Origin: Gemmatimonas phototrophica
Lineage (GTDB): Bacteria; Gemmatimonadota; Gemmatimonadetes; Gemmatimonadales; Gemmatimonadaceae
Assembly: GCF_000695095.2 (NCBI RefSeq)
Contig: NZ_CP011454.1
Span: forward strand, 434,001-498,000
Reading direction: 5' to 3'
DNA length: 64,000 nucleotides
In this document: positions 26,384-34,404 of the stretch, one piece after another
How the letters are laid out: each line of letters opens with the position of its first letter
Position numbering within the stretch: the stretch's first letter is position 1
Program-made: the position numbers and the translations under genes
The notes under the pieces: model-generated
Told to the model about the DNA's origin: nothing
Seen by the model: only the letters and a program-made list of their open reading frames with translations
The model's database searches: none

Positions 26384-29047
26384 TCATTTGCCGCCCGACG
26401 CGGTCAGCCGACGCAGCTCTCCGAACCACCCCTGCAGGATGAAATACCGCACTGCGGCCGCTCCACCACCGGCGACGGTCGTCTGTACCGGCGCCGTGTA
26501 GACGAAGTGCTTGCCGTCCGGGTGCAGGTCCCAGTTCCAGACGCCATCCACATCCAGCGCGACGACGAACTCGGGTGCTTGTATGACTACGGACGGCGTG
26601 CGATCCACGCGCACCCGATAGAGCGAGTCCAGCTGCGGCGAGGGCCGCCAGTAATACAGATACCGCCCGTCCGGTGACCAGCGTGGTGCGCGCGACAAAC
26701 CTCTCGACACGGCCCACTTGCCCACCGGCGTGGGGAAGTCGCGGAGCCACACGGACAGATCGCCTCCGCCTTCAGTGGAGGTGTAGGCGAGCAACCGACG
26801 ATCAGGCGAGACCCGCGACTCGAACTCGTTCTCCGGTGACCGCAAGTAGGGCACCGGGGTGCTTCCGCTGTCTGGGCGCATGAAGAGGATGTCCCTCCGC
26901 CGCTCAGGCGAGAGGCTGGTAAACAGCAGCAGCGTATCGTCGAGCCACTGGTCGGCGATGATCTCGCGCGACCTGAGCGTAGTGATTCGGCGCGCCGGCG
27001 CGTGATTGTCAGCGAACGTGATGAACAGGTCTTCAGCGGCCGGATTGGAGTCCGCACGCGTCATGAATGCAATGCGTTGGCCGTCCGGCGACCACACCGG
27101 ACTGTCGCGATCGCCGTCGAACGTCAGTTGTGTGTACGTCCTGGTATTCACGTCCAGCGTGAAGATCTCGGAGTCGCCGCTCCGCTGTGCCGAGCCGACC
27201 GTCATCGCCAGCGCGCGCCCGTCGGGCGAGAACCGCAGGTTCGTTCTCCGGCCCGTCGGCAACCGCAACGTGTCATGGGCGCCGCCCAACGTGACCAGCA
27301 CCGGTACGTTGAGGCCTCCGATGTTGGCGGCAGCGTCGCGCTGCACCACAACGCCGTTCTGCGACATCGCGTAGCCGCGCGCCAGACCGGTCCTGCCCAC
27401 CCGTTCGAGCACTCGCACCGGCGTCCCCGTCGCCATATGTGTTGCCAGATCGAAGGCGACGGCAAACAGCCCCCCCTCCGGCGACACAAAGAGCAGGTGC
27501 CCGGACGGCGCATACATGGGCGCATCACCGACTGGAAGCACCACGCTCACCGAGTCCTTCGCGAAGTCGTAGTACGACACCTGGTCGTTTTCCGCGAAGA
27601 GCAGGCCGGCGCCATCGGGGAGCGCAAAGATCGACGAACTTTTGACCTTCGGCATCGGCACGACGGGACCGCCCGCGGCCGGCACCCGGAACACCCCCGT
27701 CGGCCCAGTGAAGACGATGGTATCGGGATGGCCCCACTGCGGGAGAATCGGATCGAGCTTGCCCGCCGGGACCACCGTCACCGCGCCGCCACCGCCCACG
27801 GGGATCTTCACGAGCGAGCGATCGGAGGTGCGTTGGAAAGCGAGCCACTGTCCGTCGGGAGAGAACGTGGGGAACAGCCCGCTCTCGCTCCCGGCCAGCT
27901 TGCGGAAGCCAAGGTCCACGTCGAGGGTGCGCACGTAGATCGCCGTCCCGTCACTCCCCTCGCGGGCCGACAGGGCGAGCGTCCGGCCATCGGGGGAGAT
28001 GGCGATATCGTTGGTCCCTGAGATCTGTAGCGTACCGAGGGTCAGGTCGTACCGACGGAACGGCTCCTCGGGCATCGTGCGCATCCAGCCGGCCGCCGCC
28101 GCGCCGAGCGCCAGCACGGCAACCACCGACGCTACCACCGTGGCCAGCCGTCTACTGCGCCCCTCAGGGGAGGCCTGCGCACCGCCCACCGCCGCCGTCG
28201 CGGCCAGCGCAAACGCCGGATTCCCCAGCGCCTCTGCAAACGCCTTGGCGCTTTCGAAACGATCGGCCGGCAGCTTCTCCAACGCCTTCGCCACCGCTGC
28301 CGCCACGTTGCCTGGCACGGACTTGCGATACTTCGTCACCGCCGCGGCCGGCTCGGTGATGATCTTCATGATGATCTGCTGCGCCGAGTTGCCCATGTGC
28401 GGCGGCTCGCCGCAGAGCATCTCATACAGCACGCTCGCCAGCGAGTATACGTCGCTGCGCCCGGAGATTTCCTTCTCCGCGGTGGCCTGCTCGGGGCTCA
28501 TGTAGTGCGGCGTCCCGAGCGAGAGCCCCGTTTCGGTCATACGCCCGCCCGCGGCCGCGCTCACTGCCAACGCGATACCGAAATCCGCGATGAGCGGGCG
28601 CCCGCCCTGCATCAGAATGTTCTCGGGTTTGATGTCGCGGTGGATCACGCCGCGCGCATGCGCGTAGTCGAGCGCATCCAGCACCTCGCGGGCGATGCGC
28701 ACCGCATCGTCGATGCCCAGCTGGGTCTCGCGATCCAGCTTGCTGCGCAGCGTCTCTCCGTCAATGAACGGCATGACGTAGAACAGGAACCCATCCGCCG
28801 TACCGCTGTCGAACAGCGGCAGGATATGCGGATGGCTCATGCTCGCCGTGGTCTTGATCTCCACTACGAATCGTTCACCGCCGAGCACCGCCGCCAACTC
28901 CGGCTTGAGCACCTTGACCGCCACCAGGCGATCGTGCTTGAGGTCCTGTGCGAGATAAACCGTGGCCATGCCGCCCGCGCCCAACTCGCGCTCAATGCGG
29001 TAGCGGTCGGCGAGGGCGGTGATCAATCGTTCGGGAATGGGACTCAT
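26384..29047 (-). CDS. Kinase 6: membrane Ser/Thr kinase with PD40/TolB beta-propeller
   Basis: The 887-residue product begins MSPIPERLITALADRYRIER. Kinase domain at about 15-280 (LGAGGMATVYL, VAVKVL, HRDIKPENILM, DFGIALAV, MSPEQ), membrane helix at about 302-322, then PD40 repeats (AISPDGRTLALSA, FSPDGQWLAFQ, WSPDGQRIAFMT, VSPDRRLLAYTS, WSPDGRYLYYW). Its sequence closely follows kinase 7 at the N-terminus (MSxIPERLxxAL) and the activation segment SAAAGGRMTETGLSLGTPHY is shared with kinases 5, 8 and 9. It lies 49 nt downstream of kinase 7 on the same strand, probably one operon, and ends facing the oxidase gene. Confidence 0.95.
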   Translation of the reverse strand: MSPIPERLITALADRYRIERELGAGGMATVYLAQDLKHDRLVAVKVLKPELAAVLGGERFVVEIKTTASMSHPHILPLFDSGTADGFLFYVMPFIDGETLRSKLDRETQLGIDDAVRIAREVLDALDYAHARGVIHRDIKPENILMQGGRPLIADFGIALAVSAAAGGRMTETGLSLGTPHYMSPEQATAEKEISGRSDVYSLASVLYEMLCGEPPHMGNSAQQIIMKIITEPAAAVTKYRKSVPGNVAAAVAKALEKLPADRFESAKAFAEALGNPAFALAATAAVGGAQASPEGRSRRLATVVASVVAVLALGAAAAGWMRTMPEEPFRRYDLTLGTLQISGTNDIAISPDGRTLALSAREGSDGTAIYVRTLDVDLGFRKLAGSESGLFPTFSPDGQWLAFQRTSDRSLVKIPVGGGGAVTVVPAGKLDPILPQWGHPDTIVFTGPTGVFRVPAAGGPVVPMPKVKSSSIFALPDGAGLLFAENDQVSYYDFAKDSVSVVLPVGDAPMYAPSGHLLFVSPEGGLFAVAFDLATHMATGTPVRVLERVGRTGLARGYAMSQNGVVVQRDAAANIGGLNVPVLVTLGGAHDTLRLPTGRRTNLRFSPDGRALAMTVGSAQRSGDSEIFTLDVNTRTYTQLTFDGDRDSPVWSPDGQRIAFMTRADSNPAAEDLFITFADNHAPARRITTLRSREIIADQWLDDTLLLFTSLSPERRRDILFMRPDSGSTPVPYLRSPENEFESRVSPDRRLLAYTSTEGGGDLSVWLRDFPTPVGKWAVSRGLSRAPRWSPDGRYLYYWRPSPQLDSLYRVRVDRTPSVVIQAPEFVVALDVDGVWNWDLHPDGKHFVYTAPVQTTVAGGGAAAVRYFILQGWFGELRRLTASGGK

Positions 29048-29050
29048 AAT

Positions 29051-29068
29051 GGCGGAAGCTATGCCGCC
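29051..29068 (-). promoter_or_regulatory. Conserved leader hairpin before kinase 6
   Basis: An 18-nt element, GGCGGCATAGCTTCCGCC on the minus strand, ends 3 nt before the kinase 6 ATG and is repeated exactly in front of kinase 7. It can form a 5-bp GGCGG/CCGCC hairpin with AGCT in the loop. It takes the place of an ordinary ribosome-binding site. Confidence 0.5.
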
Positions 29069-29096
29069 GAGGCCGCTCTCGCGACCAACGCCGCCG

Positions 29097-31721
29097 TCAG
29101 CGCGCCTCCATCAGTCTCCGTCGCAACTCCCGCGCCCAGTTGCTCACCAGCACTCCTCTCGCTTCCCCGCTCGTTGGCTGGAGGATGAGGAACTGCGTGC
29201 CGTCGGGCGTTACGTCATACGACGGATGCGTAGGATCGGCGACGCCCTGCAAGGACAGCGCGAGGCGTCGCGCGCTGACGCGCACGTCGGGGCCCGCGGT
29301 GAGCGACGCGGCGACGATGCCGCCAGGGCCGCGATAGTAGAGGGTGCGACCGCTGGCGTCGAAAAGGGGCTCGCTTCCGCCGGCGTCACTCACCTGCACG
29401 CGCGGGCCGTCGCCGGGAAAAGGGCGCAGGTAGATCTCGGCGCGGCCGCTCACGTCGGACTGGTAGGCGAGCCACTTCCCGTCGCGCGAGAGGCGCGGCA
29501 TGATCTCCGAACTCGGCCCGACGGCGATCGGGCGTAAGGTGCGGTCGCCGGAGAGGTCCATGGCGTAGATGTCGCGCGGATAGCCGGCGCTGGGGGCGGT
29601 GCGGATCACGAGCCAGCGGCCGTCAGGGGAGAGCAGCGCCTCGTTCACCTCGCCGTTGCCCTTCAGGTCGCGTGACGAATTGAAGAGCGTGTCGGTGCTC
29701 CCGCTGCCGTCAACGGCGACCGAGAAAATCCGCCCGTCGCCGCCGATCAATGCCTTGTAGATGACGCGTCGGCCATCGGCCGACCACTCCGGTGCGGACG
29801 CGACGCCGATCGTGGTGAGCCGCGAGAATGTGCCGGCAGCGCGATCGAGCACCCAGATGTCGGTGCCATCCTTGCCGCCCACCACGACCGCCAGGCGACG
29901 GCCGTCGGGCGAGAAGCGCGGATCGGTGTGGATCGCACTGTCGGGCCGGATCGTGATTCGCGACGTGCCGCTCGCGAGGACCAGTTGTGACGACGCGTTG
30001 CCGGCGATGTAGGCCAGCGTCCCCTGAGGGCTGAGGCCGGCGGCACCCACCGATCCGACGAGCGTCACCGGGTCGCCGAGGACCTTGAGCGAGGCCGCGT
30101 CGAAGCGCGCGGCGGTGATGTCCCCACCGAGACCGAGGTAGACGAGGTGATCGTCCACCATCCCGATCGCGACCCGACCCGGGAGCGGTAGTTCGGTGAC
30201 CGCTCCGGTGGCGAGGGTGATCGCCACGAGGTTCCCCTTGGGCGCCGCGTTCGCCGTCCCCACGATCACCGTCTTCCCGTCCGGCAGCACAACGGGATGG
30301 AATGCGGGTTGCGATGCTGTCGAGTCCGTGAGCGGAGTGACCGCCCCGCCGCGCGCGGGGATGGTACTGAGGCCGTTATAGCTTCCGATGAGCACGGTGC
30401 CGTCGGCCATCCACGCGAGGCCCATGATGTCCCACCCGCCGGTGCCGCCGAGCAGTGAGGGCGTTCCGCCCGTGGCGGCGGTGCGGTAGATGTCGTAGCC
30501 CTCGTTGTAGACGAGCTCGCGGCCGTCGGGTGAGAAGGCGTACCACCGCAGCGCGCGCGGCGCGAGGCGCACGCGGGCATCGAGCGAGTCCAGGCGCTGG
30601 ACGATCGTGGCGTATCCCGCCGTCCCCTGCGTCACGTACGCCACACGGTCGCCCTGCGGCGAGATGACGATGGGGAAGCCGCCGGTCATGAAACGTTCGC
30701 CGGCCGGCGCGTCGATGGGCAGGCGGAGCACCGGTGCCTCGCTCGGCGTGGGGGGCTGCGCTCTGGTCCACGCGAACACCCCGACGGCGCCGACCATGGT
30801 GATCCACGCCGCGCGCTCCATCCACCTACGGCGCGTGCTTGGCGCCGCTGCGCTCGCGGTGATGTATCGCCCACCGCTGCTCGTGTCGCCCTTGCCCTGC
30901 AGCGCCTCGGCGAACTCGGCGGCCGTCGCAAAGCGGTCGGCGGCGAGCTTCTCGAGCCCCTGCATCACGGCCGCTTCGACGTGGGGAGGCACGGCCTTAC
31001 GCTGCGTCGCGAGGGCGCGCGGTTGCTCGGAGAGCAATCGTGCCACCACGGCCTGCACGCTCGGACCGGTAAAGGGCGGTTCGCCCACGAGCATCTCGTA
31101 GGTCACGACGGCGAGCGCGTAGACATCGGCGCGCGCATCGACAATCCGTTCGCCAGTGGCCTGCTCGGGGCTCATGTACTGCGGGGTACCGAGCGAAAGG
31201 CCGGTCTGCGTCATGCGCTGTCCGCCCGCACTCTGGACAGCGAGGGCGATGCCGAAGTCGGCAACGAGTGCGCGTCCGTCCTGAAGGAGGACGTTCTCGG
31301 GCTTGATGTCACGGTGGACGATGCCCTGGCGGTGGGCGAAGTCGAGCGCGCCGGCCACTTCGCTCGCCAGCCGCACGGCGTCTGCCACCGGCAGTTGCCC
31401 TTCCCGTTGCATCCGGGCGCGCAGCGTCTCCCCAGCCACGAAGGGCATGACGTAGTACAGCAGCCCGTCGGCCACGCCCGAATCGATCAGCCCCAGGATG
31501 TGCGGGTGCTGCAGCTTGGCGGTGACCTTGATCTCGGCCAGGAAGCGCTCGGCGCCGAGCGCGGCGCCGAGGTCCGGGTGGAGGACCTTGATGGCGACTT
31601 CGCGTTCGTGGCGAAGGTCGTGCGCGAGATAGACCGTAGCCATGCCGCCCGCGCCTAACTCCCGCTCAATGCGGTAGCGGTCGACAAGGGCGGCCATCAA
31701 TCGTTCGGGAATTTGACTCAT
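29097..31721 (-). CDS. Kinase 7: membrane Ser/Thr kinase with PD40/TolB beta-propeller
   Basis: The 874-residue product begins MSQIPERLMAALVDRYRIER. Kinase domain (LGAGGMATVYL, VAIKVL, HRDIKPENVLL, DFGIALAV, MSPEQ) is followed by a membrane helix at about 301-318 and a propeller region with repeats such as VISPQGDRVAYVT, FSPDGRELVYN, RFSPDGRRLAVVV, WSADGRRVIYK and RLSRDGKWLAYQS. The activation segment differs from kinase 6 (QSAGGQRMTQTGLSLGTPQY) and is shared with kinase 11. First gene of the kinase 7-6 pair; its start faces kinase 8 across a 130-nt divergent promoter region. Confidence 0.95.
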   Translation of the reverse strand: MSQIPERLMAALVDRYRIERELGAGGMATVYLAHDLRHEREVAIKVLHPDLGAALGAERFLAEIKVTAKLQHPHILGLIDSGVADGLLYYVMPFVAGETLRARMQREGQLPVADAVRLASEVAGALDFAHRQGIVHRDIKPENVLLQDGRALVADFGIALAVQSAGGQRMTQTGLSLGTPQYMSPEQATGERIVDARADVYALAVVTYEMLVGEPPFTGPSVQAVVARLLSEQPRALATQRKAVPPHVEAAVMQGLEKLAADRFATAAEFAEALQGKGDTSSGGRYITASAAAPSTRRRWMERAAWITMVGAVGVFAWTRAQPPTPSEAPVLRLPIDAPAGERFMTGGFPIVISPQGDRVAYVTQGTAGYATIVQRLDSLDARVRLAPRALRWYAFSPDGRELVYNEGYDIYRTAATGGTPSLLGGTGGWDIMGLAWMADGTVLIGSYNGLSTIPARGGAVTPLTDSTASQPAFHPVVLPDGKTVIVGTANAAPKGNLVAITLATGAVTELPLPGRVAIGMVDDHLVYLGLGGDITAARFDAASLKVLGDPVTLVGSVGAAGLSPQGTLAYIAGNASSQLVLASGTSRITIRPDSAIHTDPRFSPDGRRLAVVVGGKDGTDIWVLDRAAGTFSRLTTIGVASAPEWSADGRRVIYKALIGGDGRIFSVAVDGSGSTDTLFNSSRDLKGNGEVNEALLSPDGRWLVIRTAPSAGYPRDIYAMDLSGDRTLRPIAVGPSSEIMPRLSRDGKWLAYQSDVSGRAEIYLRPFPGDGPRVQVSDAGGSEPLFDASGRTLYYRGPGGIVAASLTAGPDVRVSARRLALSLQGVADPTHPSYDVTPDGTQFLILQPTSGEARGVLVSNWARELRRRLMEAR

Positions 31722-31724
31722 AAA

Positions 31725-31742
31725 GGCGGAAGCTATGCCGCC
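31725..31742 (-). promoter_or_regulatory. Conserved leader hairpin before kinase 7
   Basis: Exact copy of the 18-nt element before kinase 6, at the same distance (3 nt) from the ATG. The flanking bases ACTCATAA and GAGG are also shared, while the sequence beyond differs. Retention between two diverged genes suggests a role in translation or as a protein-binding site, though recent duplication could also explain it. Confidence 0.5.
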
Positions 31743-31851
31743 GAGGGACCTCGCGCGACGAGCTCCGCCGTCACCATGCTGACGTTTCGTTCACGCGCGA
31801 CGCACACGCCTTACGCTGGCGTCGTGTGTTGGCGAGCGCGACTTTTACCGC

Positions 31852-34404
31852 ATGCCCATCCCCGACCGTCTCGTTGCCGCCCTCGCCGACCGCTATCGCA
31901 TTGAGCGGGAGCTCGGGGCCGGCGGCATGGCCACCGTTTATCTCGCTGCGGACCTCAAGCACGAGCGGAAGGTGGCCATCAAGGTCCTCAAGCCCGAACT
32001 CGCGGCGGTGCTGGGCGCCGAGCGCTTCGTGCAGGAGATCAAGACGACGGCGGCGCTGAGTCATCCGCACATCCTGCCGCTGTTCGATTCCGGCGAGGCG
32101 GGCGGCTTCCTGTATTACGTGATGCCCTACATCCAGGGCGAGACGATCCGCGAGCGGCTGAACCGGGAGACGCAGCTCGGCGTGGACGAGGCGGTGCGCA
32201 TCACGCGCGAGATCGCCGATGCTCTGGACTACGCGCACCGGGCCGGGGTGATCCACCGGGACATCAAGCCCGAAAACATTCTGCTGCACGATGGCCGCCC
32301 GATGGTGATGGATTTCGGCATCGCGCTGGCGGTGAGCGCGGCGGCGGGCGGGCGCATGACGGAGACGGGGCTGAGTCTGGGCACGCCGCACTACATGAGC
32401 CCCGAGCAGGCCACAGCCGACAAAGCCATCACGGGGCGCAGCGACATCTACTCGCTGGCCAGCGTGTGTTACGAGATGCTGACGGGTGAGCCCCCGCACA
32501 TGGGGAATTCGGCGCAGCAGATCATCATGAAGATCATCGCCGAACCGGTGCAGCCGGCGACGGCGCTGCGCAAGGCGGTGCCGCCGCATGTCTCGGCGGC
32601 GCTGGGCCACGCGCTGGAAAAGCTCCCGGCCGATCGCTTCGACAGCGCGAAGGCCTTTGCCGAAGCGCTCGCCGATGTTCACTTCGCCGAAGGCGCCAGG
32701 GTCGTCGCCGCCACGCCGTTGAAGCGTCGCGGCGCCGTCCTCGCACTCGGCGCAACGTCGACCCTCCTCGCCTTGCTGGCACTCGCCGGGTGGCTGCGAA
32801 AGCCGCCAGCCGTGGAGCGCCCGGTGACGAAGTTCATCATCGATGCGCAGGCGATGGTAGAGGATGTCGACGTCTCGCCGGACGGAGGGTTCGTACTGTT
32901 CGGACTGCAGCAACTGGGGGTGATGCGGTATCGTGCCCTCGATCACGACACACTCGTGCCGCTGCCGTTTCAGGTCATACCGCCGAGGATCACGCGCGAT
33001 GGCCGGTCGCTGGTGGGCGTCACGATCATGGGCGATCTGATCACGGCGGGCTTGCCTGCCGGCGCACCGCAGGTGCTCGCGAGGCCTGGGGTTGGCGCTT
33101 CGGCGATCCCGGGGAATGACGGCTTTGTGTACCTTGGGCTGGCTGGCGGTGGACTGGGCCGGATTCCGGAGAGCGGCGGCGCCATCGATACCCTGATCGC
33201 CGACAGCCCATCCGACGCGCGGCACGAGCCGCTCGATGTGCTGCCGGATGGGCAGACCCTGCTCATTACGCGCTACCGGGGCTTCGAAGATTCCCTCGCG
33301 CTGTTCAACATCGCGAAGCGCGCGGCGACGCCGCTCTTTCCCGCCCATCGTGTGCAGTCCGCCCGCTATATGCCGCCGGGCTACCTTCTGTACAATGACG
33401 GGAACCAGCTGGTTGCGCGGCCTTTCAACGCGCGCACGCAGACACTCGGCGAGGGAACGATTCCCATCGCGAGCGGACCACAACGGCGCCAGCTGGCGTT
33501 CGGTGTTGGCGGAACGACGCTGGCCTATGCCACGAGAGGGGGGGGGACGGGCATGCTCGTCCTCTCTGATCGGCAGGGCAACCGGCGGGTGCTCCCCAAT
33601 CTTCCGGCCGGCGACTACAACTCGCCGAAAGTCTCCCCGGATGGACAACAGATCGCGGTGATGCACTTCGCACCGACAGGGGAGCGCGACCTGTCGGTGT
33701 ATCGCTTGCCCGCGGGCCCGCTCACCAAGGTCACGCACACGGGCGATGTCCTGCTGGAGGGCTGGATCGGCGGCGGTGAGCGCGTCGCATACACCCGCAC
33801 GGGAAAGGTCGGCGACGTATTCTGGCGCCGCGCCGATGGCTCGGGAGAGGAGCAACTCCTGCTGCACCGCGACCGGATCGGGTCCCCGACGTTCTTCTCC
33901 GATGGGCGGCAGGTACTGTACCGCGATCGGAACCAGCTGAAACTCGCCACGGTCGGTGCAGACGCCGAGACGGATCGGAGCGTACCCGGCATCCGGGGAG
34001 TGGAGCTGACCGTATCGCCGAACGGCCGCTGGCTTGCCTTCACCCAGCGCGATGCCGGCACCCAGCTGTACGTGCAGACACTCGCCGACTCCGGATGGCG
34101 GCAACAGGTGTCCCTGCGCAGCGCGCTCGATCCCCGCTGGTCACAGGACGGACGCTCGCTGTATTTCCTCGACGGCGCGAATCTGATGGAAGCGACGCTG
34201 TCGTTCGATGACGAGGTGCGGGTGAGCTCGCTGCGGACACTGCCGTTCTACGACCAGACGGGTGCCACCTGGGATGTGTTTCCCGATGGCAATCAGTTCG
34301 TGATGACGCGACAGACGGACGAGTCGGGGACGCGATCGGGTGAGGTCACCGTGATCGCCAACTTCGACGTGCTGCTCGCGCGCCTCGCGCGAATGCCCCG
34401 ATGA
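31852..34404 (+). CDS. Kinase 8: membrane Ser/Thr kinase with PD40/TolB beta-propeller
   Basis: The 850-residue product (ATG 31852, MPIPDRLVAALADRYRIER) has a kinase domain (LGAGGMATVYL, VAIKVLKPEL, HRDIKPENILL, DFGIALAV, MSPEQ), a membrane helix at about 296-315 and a beta-propeller region (DVSPDGGFVLFG, KVSPDGQQIAVMH, VSPNGRWLAFTQ, WSQDGRSLYFLD). The final stop overlaps the start of kinase 9 (ATGA). The first 100 codons are nearly identical to kinase 9 at the DNA level, while the propellers are strongly diverged. That suggests the same cytoplasmic signalling output with different external inputs; this last point is inference. Confidence 0.95.
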   Translation: MPIPDRLVAALADRYRIERELGAGGMATVYLAADLKHERKVAIKVLKPELAAVLGAERFVQEIKTTAALSHPHILPLFDSGEAGGFLYYVMPYIQGETIRERLNRETQLGVDEAVRITREIADALDYAHRAGVIHRDIKPENILLHDGRPMVMDFGIALAVSAAAGGRMTETGLSLGTPHYMSPEQATADKAITGRSDIYSLASVCYEMLTGEPPHMGNSAQQIIMKIIAEPVQPATALRKAVPPHVSAALGHALEKLPADRFDSAKAFAEALADVHFAEGARVVAATPLKRRGAVLALGATSTLLALLALAGWLRKPPAVERPVTKFIIDAQAMVEDVDVSPDGGFVLFGLQQLGVMRYRALDHDTLVPLPFQVIPPRITRDGRSLVGVTIMGDLITAGLPAGAPQVLARPGVGASAIPGNDGFVYLGLAGGGLGRIPESGGAIDTLIADSPSDARHEPLDVLPDGQTLLITRYRGFEDSLALFNIAKRAATPLFPAHRVQSARYMPPGYLLYNDGNQLVARPFNARTQTLGEGTIPIASGPQRRQLAFGVGGTTLAYATRGGGTGMLVLSDRQGNRRVLPNLPAGDYNSPKVSPDGQQIAVMHFAPTGERDLSVYRLPAGPLTKVTHTGDVLLEGWIGGGERVAYTRTGKVGDVFWRRADGSGEEQLLLHRDRIGSPTFFSDGRQVLYRDRNQLKLATVGADAETDRSVPGIRGVELTVSPNGRWLAFTQRDAGTQLYVQTLADSGWRQQVSLRSALDPRWSQDGRSLYFLDGANLMEATLSFDDEVRVSSLRTLPFYDQTGATWDVFPDGNQFVMTRQTDESGTRSGEVTVIANFDVLLARLARMPR
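31912..32009 (+). repeat. 98-nt tract shared almost exactly with kinase 9 (34464-34561)
   Basis: Codons for the glycine loop to subdomain III in kinase 8 match those in kinase 9 with one difference in 98 nt (T/C in the valine codon of MATVYL). Just outside the tract synonymous differences are frequent. The pattern fits recent gene conversion or recombination between the neighbours. Confidence 0.75.

Noticed and set aside
31771-34104. 777-codon open frame on the minus strand opposite kinase 8, and similar long frames opposite the oxidase (24874-26160) and soxC (37578-39266)
   Set aside because: They mirror the codon structure of the GC-rich coding strand, show no family motifs and have Arg/His-rich low-information products. 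The opposite strand encodes clear proteins.
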